The notes beneath the pieces are model-generated. The model was not told the origin of the DNA, did no database searches, and saw nothing but the letters and a program-made list of their open reading frames with translations. From Verrucomicrobiota bacterium (GTDB taxonomy: Bacteria; Verrucomicrobiota; Verrucomicrobiia; Opitutales; Opitutaceae), in contig JAEWNN010000147.1 in assembly GCA_023457035.1 (NCBI GenBank), positions 1-53,815 on the forward strand: a DNA stretch of 53,815 nt, in the 5' to 3' direction. The translations under genes were made by a program, and so were the position numbers. Below are positions 36,123 to 44,243 of this stretch, one piece after another; position 1 is the stretch's first letter, and each line of letters begins with the position of its first letter.

Positions 36123-36935
36123 TCAGAGGTTGAAGTTCTCGCCGAGGTAGAACTCGCGCGCCTTCGGGTCGTTGATGAGGAACTCGCCGCTGCCCTCGGT
36201 GAGCACCCGGCCCTGGTGGATCAGATACGCGCGGTCGACGATGCGCAGCGTCTCGCGCACGTTGTGGTCGGTGATGAGGATGCCGATGCCGCGCTTCTTC
36301 AGTTCGAGCACGATCTTCTGCACGTCGGCGACGGAGATGGGGTCGACGCCGCTGAAGGGCTCGTCCATGAGCAGGAACTTCGGGCGGGTGACGAGGGCGC
36401 GGGCGATCTCGAGGCGGCGGCGCTCGCCGCCGGAGAGCGTGTAGGCGCGCTGCCTGGCGAGGTGCCAGAGGCCGAGCTCGTCGAGGTGCTCCTTGGTGCG
36501 GGCGGCGTGGAGGCGGCGGGGCAGGTCGAGGGTCTCGACGATGGCGCGCACGTTCTCCTCGACGGTGAGCGTGCGGAAGATCGAGGGCTCCTGCGGCAGG
36601 TAGCCGAGGCCGTTGCGGGCGCGCTGGTGCATCCGCAGCCTGGTGATGGGGCGGTCGTCGAGCAGCACGCTGCCGCGGGTGGCCGGCACGAGACCGACGA
36701 TCATGTAGAATGTCGTCGTTTTTCCGGCACCGTTGGGGCCGAGCAGGCCGACGATCTCGCCGGCGGCGACGCGGATGTTGACACCGCCGACGACGGTGCG
36801 CTGGCCGTAGACCTTCACCAAGTCGCGGGTCGCGATGACGGCGCGCGGCGGTGCGGCGACGGCCGGGGTCGGCTGGGCGGGGCCGGCGTTGGTCGGCTTC
36901 GGGGCGGGCGCGGGAGAGGGGGCGGCGGTGCTCAC
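36123..36935 (-). CDS. lptB: LPS export ABC transporter ATP-binding protein LptB
   Basis: A 270-residue ABC ATPase with Walker A GPNGAGKTT, Q-loop LPQEPSIFR, signature LSGGERRRLEIARAL, Walker B LLMDEPFSGVDP and H-loop ITDHNVRETL. The sequence DHNVRETL...RAYLIHQGRVLTEGSGEFLINDPKAREFYLGENF is specific to LptB. It powers LptFG extraction of LPS from the inner membrane. It carries an extra proline/alanine-rich N-terminal stretch of about 30 residues. Its ATG overlaps the lptA stop by 4 nt, so it is translationally coupled in the operon kdsC-lptC-lptA-lptB. Confidence 0.95.
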   Translation of the reverse strand: MSTAAPSPAPAPKPTNAGPAQPTPAVAAPPRAVIATRDLVKVYGQRTVVGGVNIRVAAGEIVGLLGPNGAGKTTTFYMIVGLVPATRGSVLLDDRPITRLRMHQRARNGLGYLPQEPSIFRTLTVEENVRAIVETLDLPRRLHAARTKEHLDELGLWHLARQRAYTLSGGERRRLEIARALVTRPKFLLMDEPFSGVDPISVADVQKIVLELKKRGIGILITDHNVRETLRIVDRAYLIHQGRVLTEGSGEFLINDPKAREFYLGENFNL

Positions 36936-37525
36936 GGCTGGGGCTTGGCGGGGGCGGGAGTGGCGGCCGGGGCCGGCGCTTGGTCGGTGGGGGCGGGGGC
37001 GTTCTTCGGGAAGCCGAGGTCCTTGAGGGGCGGCAGGGTGATGCGGGCCCGCTTCACAACCGCGCGGCGCTCGCCGCGGAAGAGCTCGATGGTCTCGCCG
37101 ACGACCGTGCTCTCGCCGTCGCGCACCATCGGGTCCTCGGAGAGGGTGATCTTCTCCTCGCCCGGAAGCACCTCGGCGCGGCCGCAGGTGGCGACGCGGT
37201 CGCCCTGCTCGATGCGCACGCGACCGGTGGCGAGCATGCGCTTGAACTTCCCGACCTGGCCGAGCGCGGTCTTCTCCTCGTCCTTGATGATGTCGCGCTG
37301 CGAACGGATGGTGATGGCTTCGAGGCGGTCGCAGGAAAGGCTGATGTTGTTGCCGCGGACCAGGACCAGCCCGGTGAAGAGAAAAGTGCTCTCCTCGTCG
37401 GTCGTCTGCATGTCGAGGTTCTGGCTGATGATGGTGGTGGGCGAGAGGGCGGCGGGTTCTTCGGCGCGGGCCGAAGTGGCGGCCAAGGCCAAGCCACAGA
37501 GAACGAGGAGGGCGGAGCGGTTCAT
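36932..37525 (-). CDS. lptA: LptA/OstA-like periplasmic LPS transport protein
   Basis: A 197-residue protein with signal peptide (MNRSALLVLCGLALAATSARA). The OstA-like beta-jellyroll repeats are visible in TTIISQNLDMQTTDEESTFLFTGLVLVRGNNISLSCDRLEAI and FKRMLATGRVRIEQGDRVATCGRAEVLPGEEKITLSEDPMV. It would form the periplasmic bridge carrying LPS between LptC and the outer-membrane translocon. The C-terminus is a proline/alanine linker. It overlaps lptC upstream and lptB downstream by ATGA on both sides. Confidence 0.88.
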   Translation of the reverse strand: MNRSALLVLCGLALAATSARAEEPAALSPTTIISQNLDMQTTDEESTFLFTGLVLVRGNNISLSCDRLEAITIRSQRDIIKDEEKTALGQVGKFKRMLATGRVRIEQGDRVATCGRAEVLPGEEKITLSEDPMVRDGESTVVGETIELFRGERRAVVKRARITLPPLKDLGFPKNAPAPTDQAPAPAATPAPAKPQP

Positions 37526-37989
37526 TTCAGGAGGTCGATGAGCGGAGCTTGGAAGACGACTTGGGCGCCGTCGCGGATGGTGATTCTGCGGACCGGTTCT
37601 TCGCAGCGCCAGCGTTTGCCGGCGAGGGTGTAGCCGGGGCCGGCGACATCGATGTGGTCGTCGCCTGCGGCGATGCGGGTCTGGAGCTGGAGGAGTGCCT
37701 TCGGGCTGGTGACACGGAGCGCGAGGGTGTTCCTGCGATCGAGGAGGGTGAGGGTGAACTCGCGGATCTCGATCTGCTCGGTGCCACGGTAGACGGCGGA
37801 GCCGCCGCGCAGATCGGAGGTCTTGCGGCCGGTCTCGTCGTCGAAGAGGGCGAGGCGGAAGTTGATGATCGGGGCGTCGGCCAACGACGGCGCGGCCGCG
37901 CGGGCGTCGGCCGCGAGGGCCAACAATGCGGCCGCAAACACGCCCAGAAGCGGGCGGTGCAACGGGCGGGGTTTGGCGGTGGCGGGCAT
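37522..37989 (-). CDS. lptC: LptC-like LPS transport protein
   Basis: From ATG 37989 the product is 155 residues with an N-terminal hydrophobic segment (PLLGVFAAALLALAADARA). The remainder is beta-rich: INFRLALFDDETGRKTSDLRGGSAVYRGTEQIEIREFTLTLLDRRNTLALRVTSPKALLQLQTRIAAGDDHIDVAGPGYTLAGKRWRCEEPVRRITI. Sequence similarity to LptC is faint; the call rests on its place between kdsC and lptA and on the OstA-like strand pattern. It is shorter than E. coli LptC (191). Its stop overlaps the lptA start by 4 nt. Confidence 0.65.
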   Translation of the reverse strand: MPATAKPRPLHRPLLGVFAAALLALAADARAAAPSLADAPIINFRLALFDDETGRKTSDLRGGSAVYRGTEQIEIREFTLTLLDRRNTLALRVTSPKALLQLQTRIAAGDDHIDVAGPGYTLAGKRWRCEEPVRRITIRDGAQVVFQAPLIDLLK

Positions 37990-38030
37990 CGGGGGCTCGG
38001 GGAGGAGGGGAGGCGGCGAGGACGACTCGA

Positions 38031-38570
38031 TCAGTTCGCGGGCCGGTGGGCGAGGAGGTGTTCGCAGATTTCGCGCACGGCGCCGGCGCCGGCGGGGCGC
38101 GCGGGGATGTAGTCGGCCGCGGCGAGCGTCCCTGGCATGGCGGAGGCGGGCGCGGCGCCGATGCCGGCCCAGCCGATCGCGGGTGTATCGATGTCGTCGT
38201 CGCCCATGTAGCAGATGTCCTTCGCTGAGAGTCCGAGCCGGGCGGCGAGTTCCTGCAAGGCGGCGAGCTTGTCGGTGCGGCCCTGGACGAGATGGGCGAT
38301 CTTGAGTTCGGCGGCGCGGCGGGTGGTGGCGCCGGATTCGCGGCCGGAGATCCAGGCCACGGCGACGCCGGCCTGGCGCAGGCGGGCGAGCCCCATGCCG
38401 TCGAGCACGGAGAACCGTTTCATCTCGGCGCCGTCGGACGAGACGTAGATGGAACCGTCGGTGAGCACGCCGTCGACATCCATGGCGAAGAGGCGGATGG
38501 CCGCCCAGCGTGCGGCGGCGATGGGGCGCCGGGCCGACCGGGCGGGAGAGGAGAGGCGTGCGAAGGCCAT
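38031..38570 (-). CDS. kdsC: 3-deoxy-D-manno-octulosonate 8-phosphate phosphatase KdsC
   Basis: A 179-residue HAD phosphatase of the small tetrameric KdsC type. Motif I is LFAMDVDGVLTDGSIYVSSDG, motif II AWISGRESGATTRRAAEL, a lysine is in QGRTDKLAALQEL, and motif III/IV is CYMGDDDIDTPAIGWAGIGAAP. It removes phosphate from KDO-8-phosphate to give KDO for the LPS inner core. It is the first gene of the LPS export operon, 41 bp before lptC. It is divergent from the SNF2 helicase gene across 104 bp. Confidence 0.93.
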   Translation of the reverse strand: MAFARLSSPARSARRPIAAARWAAIRLFAMDVDGVLTDGSIYVSSDGAEMKRFSVLDGMGLARLRQAGVAVAWISGRESGATTRRAAELKIAHLVQGRTDKLAALQELAARLGLSAKDICYMGDDDIDTPAIGWAGIGAAPASAMPGTLAAADYIPARPAGAGAVREICEHLLAHRPAN

Positions 38571-38674
38571 GAGCTGGGGGAGTGAAGACGGGGAAACGGC
38601 CCAGCGGAACCAGAAAAATTCCGATTGCCGCGGCGTGGGGCGGATTTCTAGCGTCGGACCCTTTACCCGTTTTG

Positions 38675-41239
38675 ATGCACACGCACGGCCCCAAGCGCAT
38701 CTATTCCCCGCAGTCCCTCGAATGGTGGTTCGAGCGGTTGTCTGTGGATTGGGAACAGCATTTCTCGAAGGAGGTGCTCGAACTGGGGCGCACGATCTAC
38801 CGCGACAGCGAGGTCCGCGAGGTCGAGCTGGGCGCCCACGACGCGATCATCCACCGGCGCGTCGAGAAGAAGGAAGACTACACGGTGATCGATTGGAGCG
38901 AAGCCCAACCGGCGGTGCGCTCCTCGTCGACCGACGAGACGGTGGCGCAGGCGATTGCGGTGGCCGGGCTTTACGAGATCGAGGAGTTGGTGGCCGAGGA
39001 GTTGCCAGCGTTGCCGTCGACCACCCCCCCGGCTGGAGCGGCCGCCGCGCCCGCGAAGGCGCCGGCGACGAAGGCTCCGTCGGCCCCGGCCCCCGCGCCG
39101 GCGAAACCCAAGCCCGGCGAGGGCGAAGTGGGGCGGGAGTTTCTCCTGGTCTTCCGTCCGGAGGAGAAGGGGCTTGCGTGCGAGGCGTTCTGGATTGCCG
39201 AGGACGGGCGGCGGTTGCCCGCCTACGGCGCCGGCAGTGCGAACACCTTGCAGCTCAGCTCGGCTGACCGCGCGAAGGCGATCGGCCTGGCGACCTATGC
39301 GCGCAAGGCGCACTTCCGTTTCCACACGGAGAAACACGTCTACGTGCTCGAACTGGTGCGGGAGATTCCCGAGTTCCTGCGCAACGGGCTGCCCCAGTGG
39401 CGCAAGCATTTCACCGTCGAGATCGATCCCGCCGTGAAGGCACTGCAGGACGGTCCGCGCGCCATCGAGATCGAGGCGCAGGCGGTGCGCCACCGCGGCG
39501 GCGCCGGCATCGATCTGCGCTGGGTCTTCCGCGCCGGCGAACGCCTGCTCACGGCGACCGAGGTCGAGGAGGTCACCAAACAGGCCGGACAGCAGGTGCT
39601 GCTGCCGGGCGTGGGCATCGTCGCGCTCGCGGCGGACAAATGGGAGGGCGTCCAGGCGTGGAAGCGCATGGCGGCCGATCTCCACGGCCGCGCGCTGCCG
39701 CCGTATCTGGTCTTCTCGCTGTTCAACGAGGCGCGCTGGAAGGTCACGCTCACGGCCGAGTTGGAGGCGTGGAAACAGCGGGTGCTCGGGCAGGGCGAGC
39801 TGACGGCGGTGGAGCTCCCCGACTTCCTCCGCCAGTATCAGCGGCGCGGTGTCGAATGGATGCACCACCTCTGCGCGACCGACTGCCACGGCCTGCTCGC
39901 CGACGAGATGGGCCTGGGCAAGACCGTGCAGGTGCTCACGTTGCTGGCGGCGCGGCCGCTGGCGGGGCAGCGCCACGTGGTCGTGTGCCCGGCGAGCGTC
40001 GTGCCCGTGTGGCGCGAGGAGGCGGCCCGGTTCTTCCCGCAGCTCAGGGTCGAGATCCTCAAGAGCGGCCACGACTTCGTCGCGCACCCGGAGCCGGCGC
40101 TCTGGTTGGCGAGCTACGCGCAGCTGCGCAAGCACCGCGAGCTGCTCGCGCAGGCGGATTTCGGCTACGCGATCCTCGACGAGGGGCAGTTCATCAAGAA
40201 CCCGGACGCGAAGGTCACGCACGCCTGCCAGGCGATCAACGCGCGGCATCGTTTCGTGCTCAGCGGCACGCCGCTGGAGAACCGCCAGCTCGACCTGTGG
40301 TCGATCTTCCGCTTCCTGCTGCCGGGCCTGCTCGGCACGCGCGCCGGCTTCGAGGCCGCCCTGCTGCGCGACCGCGACGGCACCGTCGAGCGGCTGCGGG
40401 TGCAGATCGCGCCGTTCGTGCTGCGCCGCACCAAGGACGAGGTGGCCAAGGAGCTCCCCGCGAAGGTTGTGATGGACCTGCGCTGCCCGCTCACCGACGA
40501 GCAGCGCCTCGAGTACGCGAAGATCTGCGACGAGGGGCTGCGCCGCCTCGGCAGCGACCTCGGCTCGGCGATGCGCGAGAAGTCGTTCGGCCTGTTCGCG
40601 CTGCTCACGCGCCTGCGGCAGGCCTGCTGCGACCCCGACCTGCTCCCCTGGGTGAAGGCCGGCACGGAGGCGAGCGGCAAGCTCAACATCCTCGTGGCGA
40701 AGCTGGCCGAGGTGCTCGCCGGCGGACACAAGGTCGTGATCTTCTCGCAGTTCGTGATGTTCCTCGACCGCGTGCGCGAGGTGCTCGCCGCGCAGTTCCC
40801 GGACGTGGCCCGCTACGAGCTGACCGGCGGCACGATCGATCGCCAGAAGCCCGTGCAGCAGTTCCAGAACGCCCCGGATCGTGCGATCATGCTGGTGAGC
40901 CTGAAGGCCGCCGGCACCGGCATCACCCTGCACGCCGCCGACTACGTCTTCCTCCTCGATCCGTGGTGGAACCCGGCGGTGGAGGATCAGGCGATCGACC
41001 GCGTGCACCGGCTCGGCCAGGCGAATCCGGTTTTCGTCTACCGTCTGATGACCGCGGGCACGATCGAGGAGCGCATCCAGGCGCTCAAGGCGGAGAAGCG
41101 GGCGATGTTCGACCAGATCGTCGGCAAGTTCCGCACGGAGTTCGACCTCTCACAGCATTTCGCCTCGCTCGACAGCCTCATCAAGCTCGCCGCCGCCGCG
41201 CCCGAGGCGGAGACCGAGGCCGAGCTGGGCGAGGGCTGA
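38675..41239 (+). CDS. SNF2-family DEAD/H ATPase (RapA/HepA-like helicase)
   Basis: From ATG 38675 the product is 854 residues. The N-terminal 110 residues resemble the SWIM-associated region of bacterial SNF2 proteins but lack its zinc cysteines; a proline/alanine linker follows (about 110-150). The motor has motif I DEMGLGKTVQVLTLL, motif II LDEGQFIKN (DEGQ instead of DEAH), motif III LSGTPLENRQLDLWSIF, and the helicase C part with VVIFSQFVMFLDRVREVL, LVSLKAAGTGITLHAADYVFLLDPWWNPAVEDQAIDRVHRLGQ. It should be a DNA translocase that remodels protein-DNA or RNA-polymerase complexes. It has no Shine-Dalgarno sequence; the leader ends CCCTTTACCCGTTTTG. Confidence 0.92.
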   Translation: MHTHGPKRIYSPQSLEWWFERLSVDWEQHFSKEVLELGRTIYRDSEVREVELGAHDAIIHRRVEKKEDYTVIDWSEAQPAVRSSSTDETVAQAIAVAGLYEIEELVAEELPALPSTTPPAGAAAAPAKAPATKAPSAPAPAPAKPKPGEGEVGREFLLVFRPEEKGLACEAFWIAEDGRRLPAYGAGSANTLQLSSADRAKAIGLATYARKAHFRFHTEKHVYVLELVREIPEFLRNGLPQWRKHFTVEIDPAVKALQDGPRAIEIEAQAVRHRGGAGIDLRWVFRAGERLLTATEVEEVTKQAGQQVLLPGVGIVALAADKWEGVQAWKRMAADLHGRALPPYLVFSLFNEARWKVTLTAELEAWKQRVLGQGELTAVELPDFLRQYQRRGVEWMHHLCATDCHGLLADEMGLGKTVQVLTLLAARPLAGQRHVVVCPASVVPVWREEAARFFPQLRVEILKSGHDFVAHPEPALWLASYAQLRKHRELLAQADFGYAILDEGQFIKNPDAKVTHACQAINARHRFVLSGTPLENRQLDLWSIFRFLLPGLLGTRAGFEAALLRDRDGTVERLRVQIAPFVLRRTKDEVAKELPAKVVMDLRCPLTDEQRLEYAKICDEGLRRLGSDLGSAMREKSFGLFALLTRLRQACCDPDLLPWVKAGTEASGKLNILVAKLAEVLAGGHKVVIFSQFVMFLDRVREVLAAQFPDVARYELTGGTIDRQKPVQQFQNAPDRAIMLVSLKAAGTGITLHAADYVFLLDPWWNPAVEDQAIDRVHRLGQANPVFVYRLMTAGTIEERIQALKAEKRAMFDQIVGKFRTEFDLSQHFASLDSLIKLAAAAPEAETEAELGEG

Positions 41240-41414
41240 GCCGCCGAGGTAGACGAGCGTCGAGAGGCGACGGCCGAGCGCCCCACTGGCGGTGGCTCAG
41301 GCCGGCCGATGTTTGTTCTTTCGCTCCCGCGGCCTTCCGGCTCTCGTTGCCTGCCGCTTCTCCATCCGACTGAATAGCCACGGCTGAGACCCCGCCGTCG
41401 CCAACGCCTTCCCC
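41240..41414. other. Intergenic region after the SNF2 gene
   Basis: These 175 bp hold no recognised terminator or promoter. The last part before 41415 is pyrimidine-rich. Confidence 0.3.
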
Positions 41415-42500
41415 ATGCGCTTCCTGACCCGTTTCCTCGCCGTCGTGCTGGCCGTCGCCTTCGTGGCGGCGGCGGTGGTGGCGGCCTTCCTGTATCCGAT
41501 CGGCACGAAGCTGCTCGCCGCGCAAACGTACAAGGACGTGATCCACCACGAGCAGGTGGCCGAACGGCTTCCGGAGATCGCGGCCGAGGCGATCGACCAG
41601 TCGCTGAAGCGGGCGGGCAAGGCGGGTGCGGCGGCGCCGGCGGGGGAGGGGGGCGACTTCGGCACGCTGCTCGGCGGCTTTGAGAGATCCGATCTGCGCG
41701 TGCTCCTCGGCGCGGCGTTGCCGGCGGACCAAGTGCGCGGCCAGATCGACAGCCTGCTCGATCAGTTTTTCGGCTACGTGAACGGGGACGCCGCGAAGCC
41801 GTCGCTCACGCTCTCGCTGGTCGACCTCAAACAGCGGCTCGCGGGCGGCGCGCTCGAGGAGGCCTATGTGACGATCTTGCAGGACAAGCCGCCGTGCACG
41901 GGCGGTTCGATGGAGTTGCCCACGACCTGCCGCCCGTCGGCCGAGCAGTTGCCCGAGGTGCGGGCGCGGTTTCGCGAACTGCTCAAGCCCGCGGTCGAGG
42001 CGATGCCGAACCGCGTGGATCTGTTCGAAGCGCGCGATGGGACCGCGGCGGAGTCGGTGTACGCGGCGGTGGGCGAAGTGCGCCGGCGGCTGCGGTTCAT
42101 GGCGGAGCTGGCGCGCTGGAGCTGGGTCGTACCGGCGGCGTTGCTGGTCGGCGTGGCGGTATTCGCCGTGCGCTCGCTGCGCGGCCTGCTGTTGTGGTGG
42201 GGCATCCCGAGCCTGATCGCCGGCGGGATCGCCGCGTTCGTTGCGTGGTCGAGCTCGTCGCTGGGCATTCTGCTTTTCCGCTGGATCATCGTACCGAGCC
42301 TGCCGGCGCAGATGGAAGTGCCAGTGCTGGCCGGGGATACCGTGCTTGCAGTGGTGGGCTCGCTCGCGCGGGTCGTGCTGGGCGCGGCGCTGCAGATCTC
42401 GCTCTCGCTCGCGTTCGTCGGGCTCGTGGCGGTGGTGCTGGCGAAGTTTTTCACGACGAAGCCGGCGGCGCCGGTCGATGTGCGGCGGCCGGCGGTCTGA
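41415..42500 (+). CDS. Hypothetical membrane protein
   Basis: A 361-residue protein with an N-terminal TM helix (FLAVVLAVAFVAAAVVAAFLYPIG). A periplasmic domain of about 170 residues has LLAAQTYKDVIHHEQVAERLPEIAAEAI, DSLLDQFFGYVNG, the pair of cysteines PPCTGGSMELPTTCRPSAEQLPEVRARF and a helical stretch. Three further TM helices (about 230-345) follow and a short cytoplasmic tail. The two cysteines could form a disulfide outside the inner membrane. I do not recognise the family. It lies 175 bp after the SNF2 gene and 112 bp before rlmI in the same direction. Confidence 0.75.
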   Translation: MRFLTRFLAVVLAVAFVAAAVVAAFLYPIGTKLLAAQTYKDVIHHEQVAERLPEIAAEAIDQSLKRAGKAGAAAPAGEGGDFGTLLGGFERSDLRVLLGAALPADQVRGQIDSLLDQFFGYVNGDAAKPSLTLSLVDLKQRLAGGALEEAYVTILQDKPPCTGGSMELPTTCRPSAEQLPEVRARFRELLKPAVEAMPNRVDLFEARDGTAAESVYAAVGEVRRRLRFMAELARWSWVVPAALLVGVAVFAVRSLRGLLLWWGIPSLIAGGIAAFVAWSSSSLGILLFRWIIVPSLPAQMEVPVLAGDTVLAVVGSLARVVLGAALQISLSLAFVGLVAVVLAKFFTTKPAAPVDVRRPAV

Positions 42501-42612
42501 GCGTTGGTTGCGGCCGCGGCGCCGTGGCCGGTTGGCGGTGCCTCCGGTTGGGTGGTGCCGGCATTGTTCTTCCGCCTCGCATTCGGGCGGCGGCTGCGCT
42601 GAATCGGCGGTC

Positions 42613-43914
42613 TTGAATCCCGAGTCCGACTTTCCCGACGAACCGTTCTCCGTTGAAGCCGAAGCCGCGGCGCGCCGCCGCGCGTACGAGCCGCAGCCGC
42701 CGCCCGCGCCGATCGACCGCTCGCAATGGCAGCGGCCCTGGGTGCAGCTGAAGTTCTTCACCTTCCAGCCGCAGATCTACCCGAAGATGATCCGCGACGT
42801 GTCGCCCGACGCCCGGGCCGGCGACTTCGTGGCCGTCTACGACAAGCTCGGCAAACGCCTCGGCACCGGTTTCTGGAACAAGAAGGCCAACGTGCCGCTG
42901 CGCATCATGCGCTTCAGCGCCGAGCCGGTGGACGAGTCCTACTTCGAGGAGGCGCTGCGCCGCGCCGTCGCCTTCCGCCGCGAGATGCTCAAGCTCGACG
43001 CCGTCACCAACACGTATCGCGTGGTCAACGCCGACGGCGACGGCCTGAGCGGCCTCACCGTCGACCGCCACGGCGACACGTTGTTTGCGGACGTGTGCTC
43101 GTTCGGCGTCATGCAGCGCCTGCCGAAGTGGCTGAAGATCCTGCACGAGGCGCTCGGCACCAAGAACCACATCGTGCAGGTCGACGACGAGGTCGCGCAC
43201 TGGGAGGGTATCCGCCCCGTGATGCTCGACCCGGTGGTCGACGAGAACGCCCCGCGGCGCGTGAAGGTGCGCGAGCACGGCGTGACGTTCGAGGTCGACT
43301 TCGAGGAGGGCCACAAGACCGGCTTCTTCTGCGACCAGCGCGACAACCGGCGCCGCTTCGCCGAATTCACCAAGGGCGCGCGCGTGCTCGACCTGTGCTG
43401 CTACACTGGTGGTTTCGCCATCGCCTCGAAGGTGCACGGCGGCGCGGAGGAGGTGACCGGCGTCGATCTCGACGAGACCGCGATCGAGCAGGCCAAGCGC
43501 AACGCGAACATCAACAACGCCCGCATCAAGTGGGTGCATGCCGACGCCTATTCCTACGCCCGCCAGATGCAGAAGAACGGCGAGGCGTGGGACGCCGTGG
43601 TGCTCGACCCGCCGAAGTTCGTGCTCAGCCGCGATCCCGAGGACGACGACGGTCCGTTCGCCGGCCGCCGCCGGTACGAGGACATCAACCACCTCGGCAT
43701 CGGTCTGGTGAAACCCGGCGGCCTCTTCGTCACCTGCTCGTGCTCGGGCCTGGTGACGATGGACCAGTTCGAGGAGTACGTGATCAAGGCCGCGCACCGG
43801 CACAACCGCCGTCTCCAGATCTTCGATCGCACCGGCCCCGGCGCCGACCATCCCGTGTACTCGAACTGCCTTGAAAGCCGTTATCTGAAGGTGATCTGGG
43901 CGAAGGTGGTGTGA
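42613..43914 (+). CDS. rlmI: Class I SAM-dependent rRNA methyltransferase (RlmI-like)
   Basis: I start it at TTG 42613, giving 433 residues; there is no ATG before the PUA-like region. The N-terminal PUA-type module reads QIYPKMIRDVSPDARAGDFVAVYDKLGKRLGTGFWNKKANVPLRIMRF. The central EEHD-type region is VVNADGDGLSGLTVDRHGDTL, and the catalytic domain has GHKTGFFCDQRDNRR, VLDLCCYTGGFAIASKVHGG (SAM loop), LDPPKFVLSR and VTCSCSGLV with the catalytic cysteine. The family makes m5C at a 23S rRNA position (C1962 in E. coli). It has no Shine-Dalgarno sequence. The sequence back to 42501 is open in frame but looks noncoding. Confidence 0.87.
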   Translation: MNPESDFPDEPFSVEAEAAARRRAYEPQPPPAPIDRSQWQRPWVQLKFFTFQPQIYPKMIRDVSPDARAGDFVAVYDKLGKRLGTGFWNKKANVPLRIMRFSAEPVDESYFEEALRRAVAFRREMLKLDAVTNTYRVVNADGDGLSGLTVDRHGDTLFADVCSFGVMQRLPKWLKILHEALGTKNHIVQVDDEVAHWEGIRPVMLDPVVDENAPRRVKVREHGVTFEVDFEEGHKTGFFCDQRDNRRRFAEFTKGARVLDLCCYTGGFAIASKVHGGAEEVTGVDLDETAIEQAKRNANINNARIKWVHADAYSYARQMQKNGEAWDAVVLDPPKFVLSRDPEDDDGPFAGRRRYEDINHLGIGLVKPGGLFVTCSCSGLVTMDQFEEYVIKAAHRHNRRLQIFDRTGPGADHPVYSNCLESRYLKVIWAKVV

Positions 43915-44243
43915 GGCGCCGCGGCGGCGCGGCCGCGCCGCCGTGCCCGGAGCGGCTTGCCGGCCAAGGGGCCCTCGTCCCGCGGACCGCTCTACGCGCA
44001 TCGGTCGCGCGCCGCGCAGCACAACAGATGGAACAATCGAGATTCGTCTGCGTCTCCTTTCCCCTCCATGGTCGTATCCCCGTATCGAGCCGCTGACCCC
44101 GTCCGGTGCTCCCGCCCCCCGCGCGCATTTCCCTCGCGCAGCGGCGACACCGGCAGCGGGGACTCGACACCCGCGATTTTCGCGCCTACGACCGTGGGCA
44201 CGAACGTCCCGCAACAATACCTCGTCCCGAAAGCTTCCGTGTT
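43915..44243. other. Leader region of the pectate-lyase-like gene
   Basis: About 330 bp without a recognisable gene. The sequence is less GC-rich near 44015-44060. I see no strong promoter match, riboswitch or palindrome; the codons just before ATG 44244 are not a Shine-Dalgarno. Confidence 0.35.

Noticed and set aside
42241..42612. N-terminal extension of the RlmI-like gene into the membrane protein gene
   Set aside because: The extension is out of frame with a real TM protein and looks noncoding; TTG 42613 gives a normal family length.
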